20,706 bases of DNA from assembly GCA_001820255.1 (NCBI GenBank), contig MHPA01000026.1, positions 3,756 to 24,461 on the forward strand, given 5' to 3'. A model generated the notes under the pieces. It was not told the DNA's origin and did no database searches. It saw nothing but the letters and a program-made list of their open reading frames with translations. The position numbers and the translations under genes were made by a program. Shown here one piece after another: positions 20,251-20,706 of the stretch. The DNA comes from Candidatus Staskawiczbacteria bacterium RIFCSPLOWO2_01_FULL_38_12b. GTDB taxonomy: Bacteria > Patescibacteriota > Minisyncoccia > Minisyncoccales > Staskawiczbacteraceae. Numbering within the stretch: position 1 is the stretch's first letter; each line of letters starts with the position of its first letter.

Positions 20251-20257
20251 CATTATA

Positions 20258-20706
20258 ATGCTATTTAAATTAATATCCAAATTTAAACCCACGGGCGACC
20301 AACCCGAAGCCATAAAAAAACTCTATGGCAACTTAATATCCGGCAAAAAACACCAGGTGCTTTTGGGAGTGACCGGATCGGGTAAAACCTTTACCATGGC
20401 GCAAGTGATAGCAAAATATCAAAAACCCGCATTAATTATTTCTCCCAACAAAACCTTGGCCGCCCAGCTCTATCAGGAAATGAGAGAATTTTTCCCCCAC
20501 AACGGGGTGCATTATTTTGTATCTTACTATGACTACTACCAACCAGAAGCCTACATTCCCCAAACCGATACTTACATAGAAAAAGACGCTAAAATAAACC
20601 AAGAGATAGACCGCCTGCGGCATTCCGCCACCCAAGATATTCTTTCGCGAAAAGACGTGATCGTGGTGGCTTCGGTAAGTTGCATTTACAACATCGGCTC
20701 GCCGGA
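20258..20706 (+). CDS. uvrB: Excinuclease ABC subunit B, partial (5' part only)
   Basis: The first 149 codons of UvrB, cut by the window end. The start MLFKLISKFKPTGDQPEAIKKL is the classic N-terminus. Walker A VTGSGKTFTMA follows at about 40-50, then NKTLAAQLYQEMREFFP and the beta-hairpin region FVSYYDYYQPEAYIPQTDTYIEKD with its tyrosine-rich damage-probing loop. RLRHSATQDIL and VVASVSCIYNIGSP end the visible part. UvrB is the damage-verifying helicase of nucleotide excision repair. The ATG at 20258 has no Shine-Dalgarno. The inverted-repeat arm of the neighbouring gene ends 8 bases upstream, so the promoter must lie in or across that repeat. Confidence 0.97.
   Translation, partial: MLFKLISKFKPTGDQPEAIKKLYGNLISGKKHQVLLGVTGSGKTFTMAQVIAKYQKPALIISPNKTLAAQLYQEMREFFPHNGVHYFVSYYDYYQPEAYIPQTDTYIEKDAKINQEIDRLRHSATQDILSRKDVIVVASVSCIYNIGSP

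Noticed and set aside
1..20706. CRISPR array, tRNA genes, toxin-antitoxin pair or defence system
   Set aside because: No regularly spaced repeats, no T-arm/acceptor pairs other than tmRNA, and no recognisable toxin, nuclease or transposase frame.

Overview
The window reads as a chromosomal piece of a Candidate Phyla Radiation (Patescibacteria, Parcubacteria-like) bacterium. This placement is inferred from A+T-rich DNA, an archaeal-type UMP kinase, an arginyl-tRNA synthetase with the I-E-Y-T-D-P-N variant, a stand-alone EF-Tu domain-2-like protein, a half-length MFS protein, a free-standing 23S-IVS four-helix-bundle gene, and many short repeats inside and between genes. No rRNA, tRNA, CRISPR array, transposase or phage gene was recognised.

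Layout. 1-5596 (minus): pyrH, argS, a histidine phosphatase and ileS (cut by the window edge) form a tight translation/nucleotide operon. 5597-6637: a hairpin element, a strong terminator, a monocistronic unknown gene with a structured leader and perfect Shine-Dalgarno, and divergent promoters with overlapping -35 boxes. 6638-8932 (plus): smpB, ssrA (tmRNA), infC, rpmI and rplT, a translation/ribosome-rescue block ending in a 21-bp-stem terminator. 8940-12374 (minus): half-MFS, polX, a NUDIX hydrolase and a short O6-alkylguanine-DNA alkyltransferase gene broken by a 157-bp hairpin element; a tiny membrane ORF follows. 12636-15004 (minus): greA, an EF-Tu-like small protein, a probable structured non-coding RNA and a NIF3-family protein. 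15287-18671 (minus): two small unknown proteins, a coiled-coil protein with an internal lipobox and a MurE-like ligase. 18731-20213 (minus): a zinc-ribbon protein behind a leader terminator, ruvA and an IVS-type four-helix-bundle gene. uvrB leaves the window on the plus strand from 20258.

The most unusual content is between the genes. Six long imperfect-hairpin elements of 157-260 bp lie at 5652, 7444, 9327, 12391, 13599 and 15147. Five share a recognisable core while their terminal inverted repeats fall into different groups. One interrupts the alkyltransferase gene with a clean 3-bp duplication, and removing it restores an 83-codon frame. One carries a nested insertion, and one supplies the stop codon of a neighbouring gene. 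A separate short repeat ending GCTCAGG occurs five times, four of them in frame inside ileS and the NUDIX gene. A candidate structured RNA with its own promoter (about 13858-14008, minus) and a four-helix-bundle gene bracketed by 40-nt inverted repeats are also notable. These are sequence-reading inferences; no search or folding program was run.
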